Positions 9,374 through 18,677 of a stretch of DNA of 64,000 bases are shown one piece after another. Both the position numbers and the translations under genes were made by a program. The stretch's first letter is position 1, and each line of letters opens with the position of its first letter. Location of the stretch: positions 434,001-498,000 of the forward strand of contig NZ_JACOGC010000001.1 of NCBI RefSeq assembly GCF_014284195.1. The letters run 5' to 3'. Origin of the DNA: Cognatundibacterium griseum (lineage in GTDB: Bacteria; Pseudomonadota; Gammaproteobacteria; Burkholderiales; Burkholderiaceae_D). Below the pieces are notes generated by a model. The model was given only the letters and a program-made list of their open reading frames with translations. It searched no databases and was not told the DNA's origin.

Positions 9374-9838
9374 TTGGATTTGGAACTGGATAACTACAAC
9401 AGAAAAATTCTGGCTTTATTACAAACGAATGCGCGCCTCAGCTGGACAGAAATTGGCCGGCAAGTGCATCTGACTGCTCCCGCTGTTGCCGAACGGGTCA
9501 GGCAAATGGAAGAGGCCGGCGTGATAGGCGGATACCGCGCCGTAATCGATTTGCGCAAGATCGGCTACAGCTTTGAAGTCTTCGTTCAGGTAATCGTCGA
9601 TTCGCACAAGGCGCTCGATGCCTGGGCGGCACAGCATCAGGAAGTGCTCGCTTTGCATGCGACCACCGGCGAGCATTGCGCTATCCTGCGGCTGGGCTTG
9701 CGCAGCCCTGCGCATTTGCAGCAAATACTGGAATCGCTGGGCTGTCTGGGTAAAACCTCGACGGCGATGGTGTTATCGACGCAAATGGAACAGCGGCTGC
9801 GGGTACCGGCCGATCAGCTCGAAAATGCTGCCAGATAA
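9374..9838 (+). CDS. Lrp/AsnC-family transcriptional regulator (first copy)
   Basis: Encodes 154 residues from a TTG start. The N-terminal helix-turn-helix (ILALLQTNARLSWTEIGRQVHLTAPAVAERVRQMEEAGVI) and the C-terminal RAM domain (FEVFVQVIV, VLALHATTGEHCAILRL) are intact. The start is chosen because MDLELDNYNRKIL then aligns residue for residue with MNLKIDSFDQKIL of the second Lrp gene at 18129. A GGGGGC ribosome-binding-like stretch lies just upstream, and a promoter-like element covers the earlier ATG codons. An ATG at 9275 remains possible and would add 33 unconserved residues. It is divergent from the NIPSNAP unit and probably regulates it. Confidence 0.82.
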   Translation: MDLELDNYNRKILALLQTNARLSWTEIGRQVHLTAPAVAERVRQMEEAGVIGGYRAVIDLRKIGYSFEVFVQVIVDSHKALDAWAAQHQEVLALHATTGEHCAILRLGLRSPAHLQQILESLGCLGKTSTAMVLSTQMEQRLRVPADQLENAAR

Positions 9839-10070
9839 GCGCCGGCAGTCGCAGTGAAGTCACAATATTCATCCTGAAAAAACAGAGTTCTGGCATTTCG
9901 TCCGCAGATTGAGCGCTTTCATCGCTGTTTTCCCAGCTTCATCAAAAAATTTACATAATAAATACTAAATTTGTTATGCTGGCGCTCTCGTTTTTTACTA
10001 AAACGATAATATTTATCCGACATAATTTGTGCAGCTGATAACGCGTTTAACTTTGGATGACATCACAATG

Positions 10071-12848
10071 AAATTAAAACCCATTTGCTTTGCATTTGCG
10101 CTCGCCTTTAGTGCCGCAGGCGCGCTGCCTGTGTTGGCCGCGGCTCCGAAAACGGCGGTTGCTCCGGCCGCTGCGTATACATCGGTAGAAGGCATTACCG
10201 AATACCGTCTGCCGAACGGCCTGCGCGTATTGCTGGCGCCGGATGCGTCCAAGCCGACGACGACTGTGAATGTGACCTATCTGGTTGGTTCGCGCTATGA
10301 AAGCTACGGCGAAACCGGCATGGCGCACTTGCTGGAACATATGGTATTCAAAGGCACCAAAGCACGCGGCAACATCATGCAGGAACTGAGCAAGCGCGGC
10401 ATGCAGTTTAACGGCACCACTTTTTACGATCGCACTAATTACTTTGAAACTTTCCCCGCCAGCGAAGACAATCTGAAATGGGCGCTGGAAATGGAAGCCG
10501 ACCGCATGGTGAATTCCAAGGTCGCGCGGGTTGATCTGGATACCGAATTCTCCGTCGTGCGCAATGAAATGGAAATCGGTGAAAACCGTCCTTTCAGCGT
10601 TCTGTGGAAGCAGCTCAGCGCCGTCACCTTTGACTGGCACAATTACGGCCACAGCACCATTGGCGCGCGTTCCGACGTGGAGGGCGTGAAGATCGACAAT
10701 TTGCAGGCGTTTTATCACAAATACTATCAGCCGGATAACGCGGTCCTGATGGTGGCAGGCAAATTTGATGTGCAGAAAACACTGGCGCTGATCGAAAAAT
10801 CATTCGGTGCCGTTGCCCGCCCAGCGCGTACCCTGAGCAATACCTGGACCCGCGAGGCCACCCGCGACGGCACACGTGAAGTCACCGTGCGCCGGGTTGG
10901 TGACCAGCAGCTGGCAGCAGTGCTGTATCCGACAGCGGCCGGCAGCCATAACGATGCGGCTGCTGTGGCTGTTCTCAGCGATATTCTCGGTTCATCACCG
11001 AATGGCCGCCTGTACAAGAAACTGGTGGAAAATAAACAGGCGGTGAATGTCAATGAAATGGCGTTCCAGCTGGCCGAGCCAGGTTATGTGATGTTTCTGG
11101 CGGTGCTGAACAAGGAACAGAAAATCGAACAGGCCAAATCGACACTGATTGAGACCGTCGAAGGACTGGCGAAAGAACCTGTGACCGAAGCGGAATTAAA
11201 GCGCGCCAAAACCAGCTTGCTCAACGACATTGAAAAGACCATTAATGATCCGCAGCGCCTGTGCGTGGCAATGTCAGAATCGATTGCGCTGGGTGACTGG
11301 CGTCTGTTCTTCATCGAACGTGACCGGATTGAGGCGCTGACGGTGGCGGATGTGCAGCGCGTGGCGCAGCATTACCTGAAGCAGGATAACCGCAGCTACG
11401 GACAATATCTGCCGGTTGAAAATCCTGACCGTGCTGAAATTCCTGCCACGCCGGATGTGGCGAAACTGGTGGATGGGTACAAAGGCCGTGCCAGCGTGAG
11501 CACCGGTGAAACCTTCGATACTTCCACCGTGAATATTGATAAGCGGACTGAAAAACTGACGCTCGCCAATGGCGCGAAAGTCGCCCTGCTGAGTAAAAAG
11601 ACCCGTGGCGAAACCGTCAATGGCCGCATTACCCTGCACATGGGCGATGAGCAATCTCTGTTCGGCAAAATCACGGCTTCTGATCTGACTGCCGACATGC
11701 TGATGCGCGGCTCATCCAAATTCAGCCGTTCGGAGCTCGATACCCGCCTGGGTGAACTGAAAGCCAAGATCAACATCTCGGGTAAAGGACAGACACTGTC
11801 CGTCAGTTTTGAAACAGTACGCAGCAATCTGCCGGCTGTGCTCGACCTGCTGCGCGATGTGTTGCGGACGCCGGCATTCCCGCAGAGCGAATTTGATCTG
11901 CTGGTGAAGGAAAATCTGGCGGCGATCGAGGCATCCCGGAATGAACCGCAGTCGGTCGCAACCCGGGCACTGAGCGCATTGAGAAATGCACCTTACAAAA
12001 ATGGCGACGTGCGCTATACCAAATCGTTTGATGAATCTGCCGCAGAATACGGCGCCGCCAAGCTCGACGCGGTGAAGGATTTCTATAAAACTTTCTATGG
12101 CGCCAATCATGCGGAATTCAGTCTGGTCGGCGATTTTGATGCGGCAGACGTGAAAACCAGACTGGCTTCATTGCTGGGCGACTGGAATGCGGCAACCGCG
12201 TTTAAGCGCGCTCCGGATCTGAATCTCTCGGCAGAATCCCAGTCGAAATTGATGGAAACACCGGACAAGGCAAATGCTTTCTATCTGGGCTTTTTACCAT
12301 TCCAGTTAAACGATCAGGCTCCTGAATATCCGGCCTTGCTGGTGGCTAACAATATTCTCGGCGGCGGCATCAAATCCCGTCTGTTCAACCGTCTGCGCCA
12401 GAAAGAAGGCATCAGTTACGGTGCCGGTGCTTCGTTGAGCGTGCCGTCTGAAGATCAGAGTGCAGCAGTGATTTTGTATGCGATGTATGCGCCGCAAAAT
12501 CTGGAAAAGCTGCGTAACGGTGTAAAGGAAGAACTGGCGCTGCTGGTGAAGGATGGCGTGACGGCAGCGGAACTGGCCGATTCCAAGCAGTCTCTGGCGC
12601 AGGAAATGCAGATTCGCCGTGCGCAGGATCCGGCCTTGTCGGCGCAGTTGCGCAATCAGCTGTACCTGAACCGCACGATGGCGTTTGATGCTGCCATTGA
12701 AGCAAAAATTGCGGCATTAACGCTGGATGATGTGAATGCCGCGATTCGCAAATATGTGAAGCCTGACAGCTTTGCCCATTTCTATGCCGGTGATTTTGCC
12801 GGTGCGGCGAAGAAGGCAACGGCTGCAGCTGCCGCTGCCGCGAAGTAA
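10071..12848 (+). CDS. M16-family zinc metallopeptidase, two-domain, secreted
   Basis: Encodes 925 residues. An N-terminal signal peptide (about residues 1-25) directs export. The first M16 domain carries the inverted zinc motif HLLEH (in GMAHLLEHMVFKGTK) and the downstream glutamate in VVRNEMEIGENRP. The second half (from about residue 470) has the M16 fold pattern, but the zinc motif position is replaced by ASDLTADMLMRG, so it is probably the non-catalytic partner domain, as in PqqL-type or other fused M16 proteases. The C terminus is alanine-rich. The ATG at 10071 is chosen because it begins the signal peptide. It is transcribed alone and ends at a bidirectional terminator. Confidence 0.9.
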   Translation, partial: KLKPICFAFALAFSAAGALPVLAAAPKTAVAPAAAYTSVEGITEYRLPNGLRVLLAPDASKPTTTVNVTYLVGSRYESYGETGMAHLLEHMVFKGTKARGNIMQELSKRGMQFNGTTFYDRTNYFETFPASEDNLKWALEMEADRMVNSKVARVDLDTEFSVVRNEMEIGENRPFSVLWKQLSAVTFDWHNYGHSTIGARSDVEGVKIDNLQAFYHKYYQPDNAVLMVAGKFDVQKTLALIEKSFGAVARPARTLSNTWTREATRDGTREVTVRRVGDQQLAAVLYPTAAGSHNDAAAVAVLSDILGSSPNGRLYKKLVENKQAVNVNEMAFQLAEPGYVMFLAVLNKEQKIEQAKSTLIETVEGLAKEPVTEAELKRAKTSLLNDIEKTINDPQRLCVAMSESIALGDWRLFFIERDRIEALTVADVQRVAQHYLKQDNRSYGQYLPVENPDRAEIPATPDVAKLVDGYKGRASVSTGETFDTSTVNIDKRTEKLTLANGAKVALLSKKTRGETVNGRITLHMGDEQSLFGKITASDLTADMLMRGSSKFSRSELDTRLGELKAKINISGKGQTLSVSFETVRSNLPAVLDLLRDVLRTPAFPQSEFDLLVKENLAAIEASRNEPQSVATRALSALRNAPYKNGDVRYTKSFDESAAEYGAAKLDAVKDFYKTFYGANHAEFSLVGDFDAADVKTRLASLLGDWNAATAFKRAPDLNLSAESQSKLMETPDKANAFYLGFLPFQLNDQAPEYPALLVANNILGGGIKSRLFNRLRQKEGISYGAGASLSVPSEDQSAAVILYAMYAPQNLEKLRNGVKEELALLVKDGVTAAELADSKQSLAQEMQIRRAQDPALSAQLRNQLYLNRTMAFDAAIEAKIAALTLDDVNAAIRKYVKPDSFAHFYAGDFAGAAKKATAAAAAAAK

Positions 12849-12910
12849 GGGATCAGGGAGCCGGTATGCTGCGGCAGACAGACGCAGCAACATACCGCTC
12901 TCTTCACCGG

Positions 12911-12942
12911 AAAAACCGCCAGTCTGACTGGCGGTTTTTTTT
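12911..12942. terminator. Bidirectional rho-independent terminator between M16 and aroG genes
   Basis: A near-perfect hairpin of AAAAACCGCCAGTC and GACTGGCGGTTTTTTTT has A and T tracts on either side, so it can stop transcription from both converging genes. Confidence 0.93.
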
Positions 12943-12956
12943 ATGGCGGAGACAGT

Positions 12957-14021
12957 TTATTGTGCGCTACGGGTTCTGAGTCGCGTTGCTGCTTCGCGCA
13001 GCATGCTGGCCGTGGTGTCCCAGTCCACACAGGCATCCGTGACCGAGCAGCCGTATTTCAGCTGACTCAGGTCTTCCGGTATCGGCTGGTTGCCGGCAAC
13101 GATGTTCGATTCAATCATGACGCCGACGATCGAGGTATTGCCATTGGCAATCTGATTCACCACATCGGCCATCACCAGCGGTTGCAGTTCCGGTTTTTTG
13201 TAACTGTTGGCATGCGAGCAGTCGACCACGATATTCGGCCGCAGCTTGGCCTTGACCAGCGCTTGCTGCGCCATCGCGACCGAGACTGTGTCGTAGTTGG
13301 GGCGGTCGCCGCCGCCGCGCAGGACGACGTGGCCATACTGATTACCGCTGGTTCTGACAATCGCCACCCGGCCCTGGCTGTTCAGTCCGAGGAAGGAATG
13401 CGGGTGCGATGCCGATAAAATCGCGTTGATCGCAATGCTGATATCGCCATCCGTACCGTTTTTGAAACCCACCGGCGTTGACAGCCCGGAAGACATTTCA
13501 CGGTGGGTCTGCGATTCTGTTGTGCGTGCGCCGATGGCGGTCCATGCAATCAGGTCACCCAGATACTGCGGCGAGATCGGGTCCAGTGCTTCCGTCCCCG
13601 TCGGCAGACCGAGTTCGCAGACATCCAGCAGAAAGCGGCGCGCTTTTTCCATGCCCTCATCGACCCGGAAAGAGTCATCCATATACGGGTCGTTGATGTA
13701 GCCTTTCCAGCCGGTCGTGGTCCGCGGTTTTTCAAAGTACACCCGCATCACCAGCAGCATCACGTCCTTGACCTCTTCCTGCAATGCCTTCAGACGGCGC
13801 GCATAATCCAGACCGGCAACCGGATCATGGATCGAGCAGGGGCCGACCACCACGAACAGGCGCGGGTCTTTGCGTTCCAGAATACGGCGCAGTGTCTCGC
13901 GGCTCTGTTCGACCACATCGCCAGCCAGGTCGCTGAGCGGCAGGCGGGCATGCAGTTCTTCCGGCGTCGGCATGTTGTCAAAAGAGGTGACATTGATATT
14001 TTCAAGTGCGGTGTGTGTCAT
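12957..14021 (-). CDS. aroG: 3-deoxy-7-phosphoheptulonate (DAHP) synthase, class I
   Basis: Encodes 354 residues. The enzyme joins phosphoenolpyruvate and erythrose 4-phosphate, the entry step to aromatic amino acid synthesis. It is the E. coli AroF/G/H type, shown by VVGPCSIHDP, MRVYFEKPRTTTGWKG, the GARTTESQTHREMSSGLSTPVGFKNGTDG stretch and VDCSHANSYK. The start at 14021 gives the normal length and N-terminal arm. Which aromatic amino acid feeds back cannot be decided from the sequence. No TyrR-type site was recognised in the 196 nt upstream. Confidence 0.95.
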   Translation of the reverse strand: MTHTALENINVTSFDNMPTPEELHARLPLSDLAGDVVEQSRETLRRILERKDPRLFVVVGPCSIHDPVAGLDYARRLKALQEEVKDVMLLVMRVYFEKPRTTTGWKGYINDPYMDDSFRVDEGMEKARRFLLDVCELGLPTGTEALDPISPQYLGDLIAWTAIGARTTESQTHREMSSGLSTPVGFKNGTDGDISIAINAILSASHPHSFLGLNSQGRVAIVRTSGNQYGHVVLRGGGDRPNYDTVSVAMAQQALVKAKLRPNIVVDCSHANSYKKPELQPLVMADVVNQIANGNTSIVGVMIESNIVAGNQPIPEDLSQLKYGCSVTDACVDWDTTASMLREAATRLRTRSAQ

Positions 14022-14217
14022 GGCTGATCAGTAAGTGGAAAGGTTTGTCTGCCATTATGAACCAATTTGCTGCTTTGCCGCAAAAGCAGTTAAAAATGGC
14101 TATTCCCCGTCAAAATTGGCATCGCCTATACAGACGGCTTCCTGAATTCCCGCATTCTGTTACCGGCAATGATTGTTTTCGCGTGGCACAATCAGTCTTT
14201 ACATCAGAACAAATCAA

Positions 14218-14982
14218 ATGGAAATTGCCATGTTAACGACCGCCCAGCTTCAGGCGTTTGATACCGGAGGCTTTTTGGTATTGCCGAAACTCGCCACGCC
14301 GGAATTTTGCGAATCTCTCATCTGCTTAGCAAAGCAGCAGCTGGAGGCGCATGCCGCGCCGATTGAATACGAAGCCGATACCCGCTATCCGGGAGCGCCG
14401 GTTTCGCGCGAAGCGGAGGGCGGACAGACGGCACGCCGTCTGCTGCAGGCGTATGCGCGCGACCCGGCAATCGCTGCCTGGGCCACCGGTTCCGCACTGG
14501 CGACGCCGCTCAAACAGCTGCTCGGGCCGCATGTGCTGCTGTCACAGGCGCATCACAACTGCATCATGACCAAACAGCCCCGCTATTCCACCGCTACCGG
14601 CTGGCATCGCGACAGCCGTTACTGGCATTTTCAGCGCGCCGAGCTGGTGTCGGCGTGGCTCGCATTGCGGCAGGAAACGGTGGAAAACGGCTGCCTGCTG
14701 GTGATTCCAGGTTCGCACCGGCGTGTGATTGATGCAGCGCAGCTGGATGATGCCCAGTTTTTGCGGACGGATTTGCCGCAAAACCAGGATTTGCTCGCGC
14801 AGGCAGTGACGGTGCCGCTGGCGCAGGGCGATGTGTTGTTGTTCCACAGTAATCTGTTTCATGCCGCTGGGCGCAACCAGACCGGGGACACGAAATTTTC
14901 CATGGTATTCACTTACCGTGCAGCAGATAACCCACCCGCACCCGGCTCCCGTTCGGCCAGCCTGCCGGAAAAGAGTTTGTGA
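14218..14982 (+). CDS. Phytanoyl-CoA dioxygenase (PhyH)-family protein
   Basis: Encodes 254 residues. It belongs to the iron(II)/2-oxoglutarate oxygenases: TGWHRDSRYW supplies the HxD pair, HAAGRNQTGDTKFSMVFTYRA the distal histidine and the 2-oxoglutarate arginine region, and ENGCLLVIPGSHR is typical of the family. The substrate is unknown, since members act on very different small molecules. The ATG at 14230, inside the same frame, is an equally good start; neither has a strong ribosome-binding site. The neighbours give no pathway hint. Confidence 0.82.
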   Translation: MEIAMLTTAQLQAFDTGGFLVLPKLATPEFCESLICLAKQQLEAHAAPIEYEADTRYPGAPVSREAEGGQTARRLLQAYARDPAIAAWATGSALATPLKQLLGPHVLLSQAHHNCIMTKQPRYSTATGWHRDSRYWHFQRAELVSAWLALRQETVENGCLLVIPGSHRRVIDAAQLDDAQFLRTDLPQNQDLLAQAVTVPLAQGDVLLFHSNLFHAAGRNQTGDTKFSMVFTYRAADNPPAPGSRSASLPEKSL

Positions 14983-15079
14983 AAAAAACAGGTATAGTGT
15001 GATCTCGCTGTCGCCGGATCAAGCCCCGGGCGGCGCAATTCCGGATGTACGGGAAATGATTTCACAGTTAAGGAGAAAC

Positions 15080-15598
15080 ATGATGGCAATCTTCAGATGG
15101 AGTATAGCGGCTGCCTTGTTGGTGAGTGGTATGGTGCAGGCACAGACGGTCGAATTGCAATTTGTGGACGCGAACGGCAATACCGGACCGGCAGGAAAGG
15201 TGATGCTGGAAGATACCGCGTATGGTTTGCTGATTACGCCGGAATTAAGCGGCTTGCCCGCCGGTCTGCACGGCTTCCATGTGCATGCCAATCCGTCCTG
15301 TGCGCCGGGTATGAGTAATGGTGTCGCCGCTGCTGCCATTGCCGCTGGCGGGCACTGGGATCCGGAAAAAAGCAATGCGCATCAGGGGCCGTATGGCAAG
15401 GGACATAAAGGCGACCTGCCTGCCCTGTATGTGAACGCCGAAGGAAAAGCCAATTATCCGGTGCTGGCGCCGCGTCTGAAAGCGGCCGACCTGAGCGGCC
15501 ATGCACTCATGATCCATGCCGGCAGCGATAATCACAGCGACCATCCGGCTGCGCTGGGCGGCGGCGGTGCCCGCATGGTCTGCGGTGTTGTTTCCTGA
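15080..15598 (+). CDS. sodC: Periplasmic copper/zinc superoxide dismutase
   Basis: Encodes 172 residues with a signal peptide (about 1-21, ending at VQAQ). Metal ligands of SodC are in place: H67 and H69 in GLHGFHVHANPSC, H92 in GGHWDP, H101 and H110 in the zinc loop with D112, and H146 in HALMIHAGSDNHSD. C74 and C168 should form the conserved disulfide. It converts periplasmic superoxide to peroxide and oxygen. The start ATG at 15080 follows a strong AAGGAGAAA ribosome-binding site. A terminator follows, and no cotranscribed gene is evident. Confidence 0.95.
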   Translation: MMAIFRWSIAAALLVSGMVQAQTVELQFVDANGNTGPAGKVMLEDTAYGLLITPELSGLPAGLHGFHVHANPSCAPGMSNGVAAAAIAAGGHWDPEKSNAHQGPYGKGHKGDLPALYVNAEGKANYPVLAPRLKAADLSGHALMIHAGSDNHSDHPAALGGGGARMVCGVVS

Positions 15599-15623
15599 CG
15601 CACTGACCGATTCTGTCGTGAGC

Positions 15624-15655
15624 AAAAAACCTCGCGTCTGACGTGAGGTTTTTTT
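15624..15655 (+). terminator. Rho-independent terminator after sodC
   Basis: Arms AAAAACCTCGCGT and ACGTGAGGTTTTT, with one mismatch and a CTG loop, end in a seven-T run 26 nt after the sodC stop. Confidence 0.9.
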
Positions 15656-15702
15656 ATGGATTCAACAAATTTAGATCAGGTTTTTTTGCGGGAGAGAAGC
15701 AA

Positions 15703-16638
15703 ATGCGGATTGCTGTTAAAACAGGTTTGCCGGGCATCTTATGCTGCATGCTGCTGTTCGCCGCAATCGTAACCGGGAAGGCCGGAACTGCGGTTGCCGG
15801 AACGGTGCTGACAGAACCCAGACCCGTTCTGCAGACCGTGACAGCTTGCGGTACGGATACGCCGGTCAATCTCGATATGCTGACTCCGGCGCAGGGGACG
15901 GGGCCGTATCCAGCGGTGCTGGTGGTGCATGGGGGCGGCTGGCTCAGCGGCTCGCGCACTGATCTGCGTGGCTTGCTGCTGCAACTCAGCCGCTGGGGTA
16001 TGCTGGGTGTCAGTGTCGATTACCGGCTGGCGCCTGCGGCCCGCTTTCCGGCGCAGATTGAAGATGTGAAATGCGCAGTACGCTGGCTGCGCGCGCATGC
16101 TGCGGAGTATGGCATTCAGGCCGACCGGATCGGGGCGCTGGGTATTTCTGCCGGAGCGCATCTGGTAGCGCTGACGGCGCTGACCGCCGGACAATGGGAA
16201 CAGTATGGCGGCAATCCGCAAGTCAGCAGTGCGTTACGCTGTGCGGTGATGCACGCGCCGCCGCTGAATTTACCTGCCTGGTGGGAAGACGCTGATCCGG
16301 CCATGCGCGGCCCGATGTCGCCACGGGTGATGCTCAACACCTTGTTCGGCGCGGATTACGCCGGGGCGAAGCAGGCATACCGCATGGCAAGTCCGGCAAG
16401 CTATACGCACTTTGACAGGCAGCAGAAGCAGACTATTCCTGCCATGCTGCTGATTCAGGGAGAAAAAGATGTGACGGTACCGGTCAGCCAGTCGCGTCAG
16501 TTTGCCGCGCAGTTGCGGCAGGCAGGCGTTGCGCTGGAACTGATGACGCTGGCCGATGGCGACCATTTCACCTTCGGTTCGCAGGGAGCGCAGGTCGGCG
16601 AAAAAATTCGTGCCTTCCTGACCGGCTGCCTTCAATGA
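15703..16638 (+). CDS. Secreted alpha/beta-hydrolase (esterase/lipase, HSL/BD-FAE-like)
   Basis: Encodes 311 residues. Residues 1-32 look like a signal peptide. The oxyanion-hole motif HGGGW (VVHGGGWLSGSR), the nucleophile elbow GISAG (LGISAGAHLVAL), the acid in GEKDVTVPVSQS and the histidine in DGDHFTFG make up a complete carboxylesterase machinery of the hormone-sensitive-lipase-like group. The start at 15703 follows GGGAGAG; the frame is open 60 nt farther back, but that part overlaps the sodC terminator. Substrate unknown. Confidence 0.85.
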   Translation: MRIAVKTGLPGILCCMLLFAAIVTGKAGTAVAGTVLTEPRPVLQTVTACGTDTPVNLDMLTPAQGTGPYPAVLVVHGGGWLSGSRTDLRGLLLQLSRWGMLGVSVDYRLAPAARFPAQIEDVKCAVRWLRAHAAEYGIQADRIGALGISAGAHLVALTALTAGQWEQYGGNPQVSSALRCAVMHAPPLNLPAWWEDADPAMRGPMSPRVMLNTLFGADYAGAKQAYRMASPASYTHFDRQQKQTIPAMLLIQGEKDVTVPVSQSRQFAAQLRQAGVALELMTLADGDHFTFGSQGAQVGEKIRAFLTGCLQ

Positions 16639-16730
16639 AACAGCGCAGGGCTGCCCTCTCTGTTTCCTTGCCTGCGCTGCTCTGAACAGAGAGCGGGGTG
16701 GGCTCCGCTGTTTCTCTGGCAATCAGATAG

Positions 16731-17975
16731 TCAGATTTCCAGTGCCAGCAATTCCTGTATGGTCTGGCGACGGCGAATCTGGCGGATGGTATCGCCATCG
16801 ACCAGCACCTCAGGAATCAGCGGACGCGAATTGTAATTCGATGACATGCTGGCACCGTAAGCACCGGCATCGTGAAACACAAACAGATCGCCGATTTCGC
16901 AGGCAGGCAGATTCTGGGTGGTGACAACGCCGCCATCTTCCTGCGTGAACACGTCGCCGGATTCGCACAACGGCCCGGCCACCACCGTCGGCTGCAAGGC
17001 TGTCTGGCGCTCTCTGCCATCCGGAGCATGGGCACTGATCCTGTGATAACTGCCGTACATCGCCGGACGTGCCAGATCGTTAAAGCCGGCATCGACCAGC
17101 GCAAAGAAATTATTTCCGACTTTTTTCTGCGCACGCAGTTCCGAAATCAGGATGCCGGACTGCGCCACCAGAAAACGCCCCGGCTCGATTTCCATGCTGA
17201 TGCGATGACCGAGATGCGCTTCAATCGCTTGCCGCGCCTTGTTCCAGATCTGGAAATAATGGTCGGTATCTACCGTTGCCTCACCCGTGCGGTAAGGAAT
17301 CGAGAGGCCGCCGCCAATCGAGATCGCAGGCAGATCGCGGTTCAGCGTCTTGACCTGCGCAATCATTGCATCGCACACGCTTTGCAGGTGATCGTAATCG
17401 ACACCGGAACCGATATGCATGTGCAGGCCGGCCAGTTGCAGACCATACTGGTCAATGATTCGCAAAGCCTGCGGCAATTCTTCAAACCAGATGCCGTGTT
17501 TGCTCTGTTCGCCGCCGGTGTTGGTCTTGCGGCTGTGGCCGTGCCCAAAACCGGGATTGATACGCAGCCAGACGGCATGTTCGCGATGCGCCTGGCCGAG
17601 TTGCTCCAGCATTTGCGGAGAGCCGCAGTTGACCGGGATATTCAGTTCCACCACGCGTTTGAGGGCATGGCGGTCCAGCAGATCGGCGGTGAAAACGATG
17701 GGAGCATGCTGCTGGCCGGCAGCCTGAGGGTCATAACCGGCAGCCAGTGCGCGTTCAACTTCGCCCAGCGAAACCGAATCCACCAGCACACCTTCGGCGC
17801 GCATCAGGCGCAGCAGATGCACATTGCTGGAGGCTTTTTGCGCAAAGCGGATGACATCAAACTGTTTCAGGCGCGCGATCTGCTGCCGGATGATGCTGGC
17901 GTCGTAAGCCCAGCAAGGTGTCTGGAAGTCCCGCGCGATCTGCGCGATCTGGGTGTTGCTGATAGAAGTCGTCAT
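16731..17975 (-). CDS. lysA: Diaminopimelate decarboxylase
   Basis: Encodes 414 residues of the fold-III PLP decarboxylases; LysA makes L-lysine from meso-diaminopimelate. The PLP lysine is K47 in FAQKASSNVHLL, the glycine-rich phosphate-binding part is SIGGGLSIPY, followed by MEIEPGRFLV, and the second-subunit active-site residues are in GPLCESGDVF and DAGAYGASMSSNYNSRP. The gene is transcribed away from an Lrp-type regulator, with 153 nt between the starts. This points to local amino-acid-responsive control. The usual betaproteobacterial neighbour cyaY is not here. A related carboxynorspermidine or ornithine-type decarboxylase is less likely. Confidence 0.88.
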   Translation of the reverse strand: MTTSISNTQIAQIARDFQTPCWAYDASIIRQQIARLKQFDVIRFAQKASSNVHLLRLMRAEGVLVDSVSLGEVERALAAGYDPQAAGQQHAPIVFTADLLDRHALKRVVELNIPVNCGSPQMLEQLGQAHREHAVWLRINPGFGHGHSRKTNTGGEQSKHGIWFEELPQALRIIDQYGLQLAGLHMHIGSGVDYDHLQSVCDAMIAQVKTLNRDLPAISIGGGLSIPYRTGEATVDTDHYFQIWNKARQAIEAHLGHRISMEIEPGRFLVAQSGILISELRAQKKVGNNFFALVDAGFNDLARPAMYGSYHRISAHAPDGRERQTALQPTVVAGPLCESGDVFTQEDGGVVTTQNLPACEIGDLFVFHDAGAYGASMSSNYNSRPLIPEVLVDGDTIRQIRRRQTIQELLALEI

Positions 17976-18071
17976 GATGATTTCTCAAAAAAGGCGGCGC
18001 TGTTGCGGTGGCGCGGCTGGTTAAGCATGACCCAGACTTTAACAAGTGTTTCGCCCGGGATGAATACGATA

Positions 18072-18085
18072 TGATTGGTAAATCA
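18072..18085. promoter_or_regulatory. Dyad in the lysA/lrp intergenic region
   Basis: TGATT and AATCA flank GGTA in the middle of an AT-rich stretch (18061-18118) that also holds GAATTCATC and a related GATGAATAC. This is where an Lrp-type regulator would be expected to bind between the divergent genes. The arms are short, so support is weak. Confidence 0.35.
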
Positions 18086-18128
18086 ATTCAGATTCAATGA
18101 ATTCATCGGAAAATAACGGATATTGCTT

Positions 18129-18590
18129 ATGAACCTGAAAATCGACAGCTTTGATCAGAAAATTTTAATGTTATTGCAACAGGATGCCCGTATGTCGCAT
18201 GCAGAAATCGGGCGGCAGGTGCACCTGAGCCAGCCTGCGGTGTCTGAACGCATCAAACGGCTGGAAGCTGCCGAAGTGATACGCGCTTATCGCGCAGAAA
18301 TCAACCCGAAGGCACTGGGTTATCAGATCACCGCCATGATACGGCTGTCAACCCAGCAGGGGCGGCCGTATGCGCAATATGTGGCTGCCTGCCCGGAAAT
18401 CATCGACTGCTATACGGTGACCGGGGAAGATGGCGCCGTGATGCGGGTGCTGGCGACGGATGTGGAACATCTGCAGCGGATTATCAATGCACTCAATGCG
18501 TTCGGATCAACTTCCACAGCGATTGTGCTGACCACGCATGTCGCTGGGAAAACCATGACTGTGCCGGCGCCGGATCAGAACGAAGCTTGA
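18129..18590 (+). CDS. Lrp/AsnC-family regulator (second copy), divergent from lysA
   Basis: Encodes 153 residues. The helix-turn-helix (ILMLLQQDARMSHAEIGRQVHLSQPAVSERIKRLEAAEVI) and RAM domain (QITAMIRLST, IIDCYTVTGEDGAVMRVLATDVEHLQRI) are complete. It resembles the regulator at 9374 along the whole length, so the two are paralogues. Its divergent position next to lysA suggests that it senses lysine or another amino acid and controls lysA. A TTG six bases upstream of the chosen ATG is a less likely start. Confidence 0.87.
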   Translation: MNLKIDSFDQKILMLLQQDARMSHAEIGRQVHLSQPAVSERIKRLEAAEVIRAYRAEINPKALGYQITAMIRLSTQQGRPYAQYVAACPEIIDCYTVTGEDGAVMRVLATDVEHLQRIINALNAFGSTSTAIVLTTHVAGKTMTVPAPDQNEA

Positions 18591-18677
18591 TCGGGCTCAG
18601 GTGCCGGGCCGGAACGGTCGCCCATAAAAACGTATAATGTCCGCTTGTGATCGAAGACCGCGTCCGAAGGAAAGTCC

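Noticed and set aside
17976-18128. Lysine riboswitch before lysA
   Set aside because: The gap of 153 nt lacks the long paired structure and conserved loops of the L box, and a regulator gene stands beside it.
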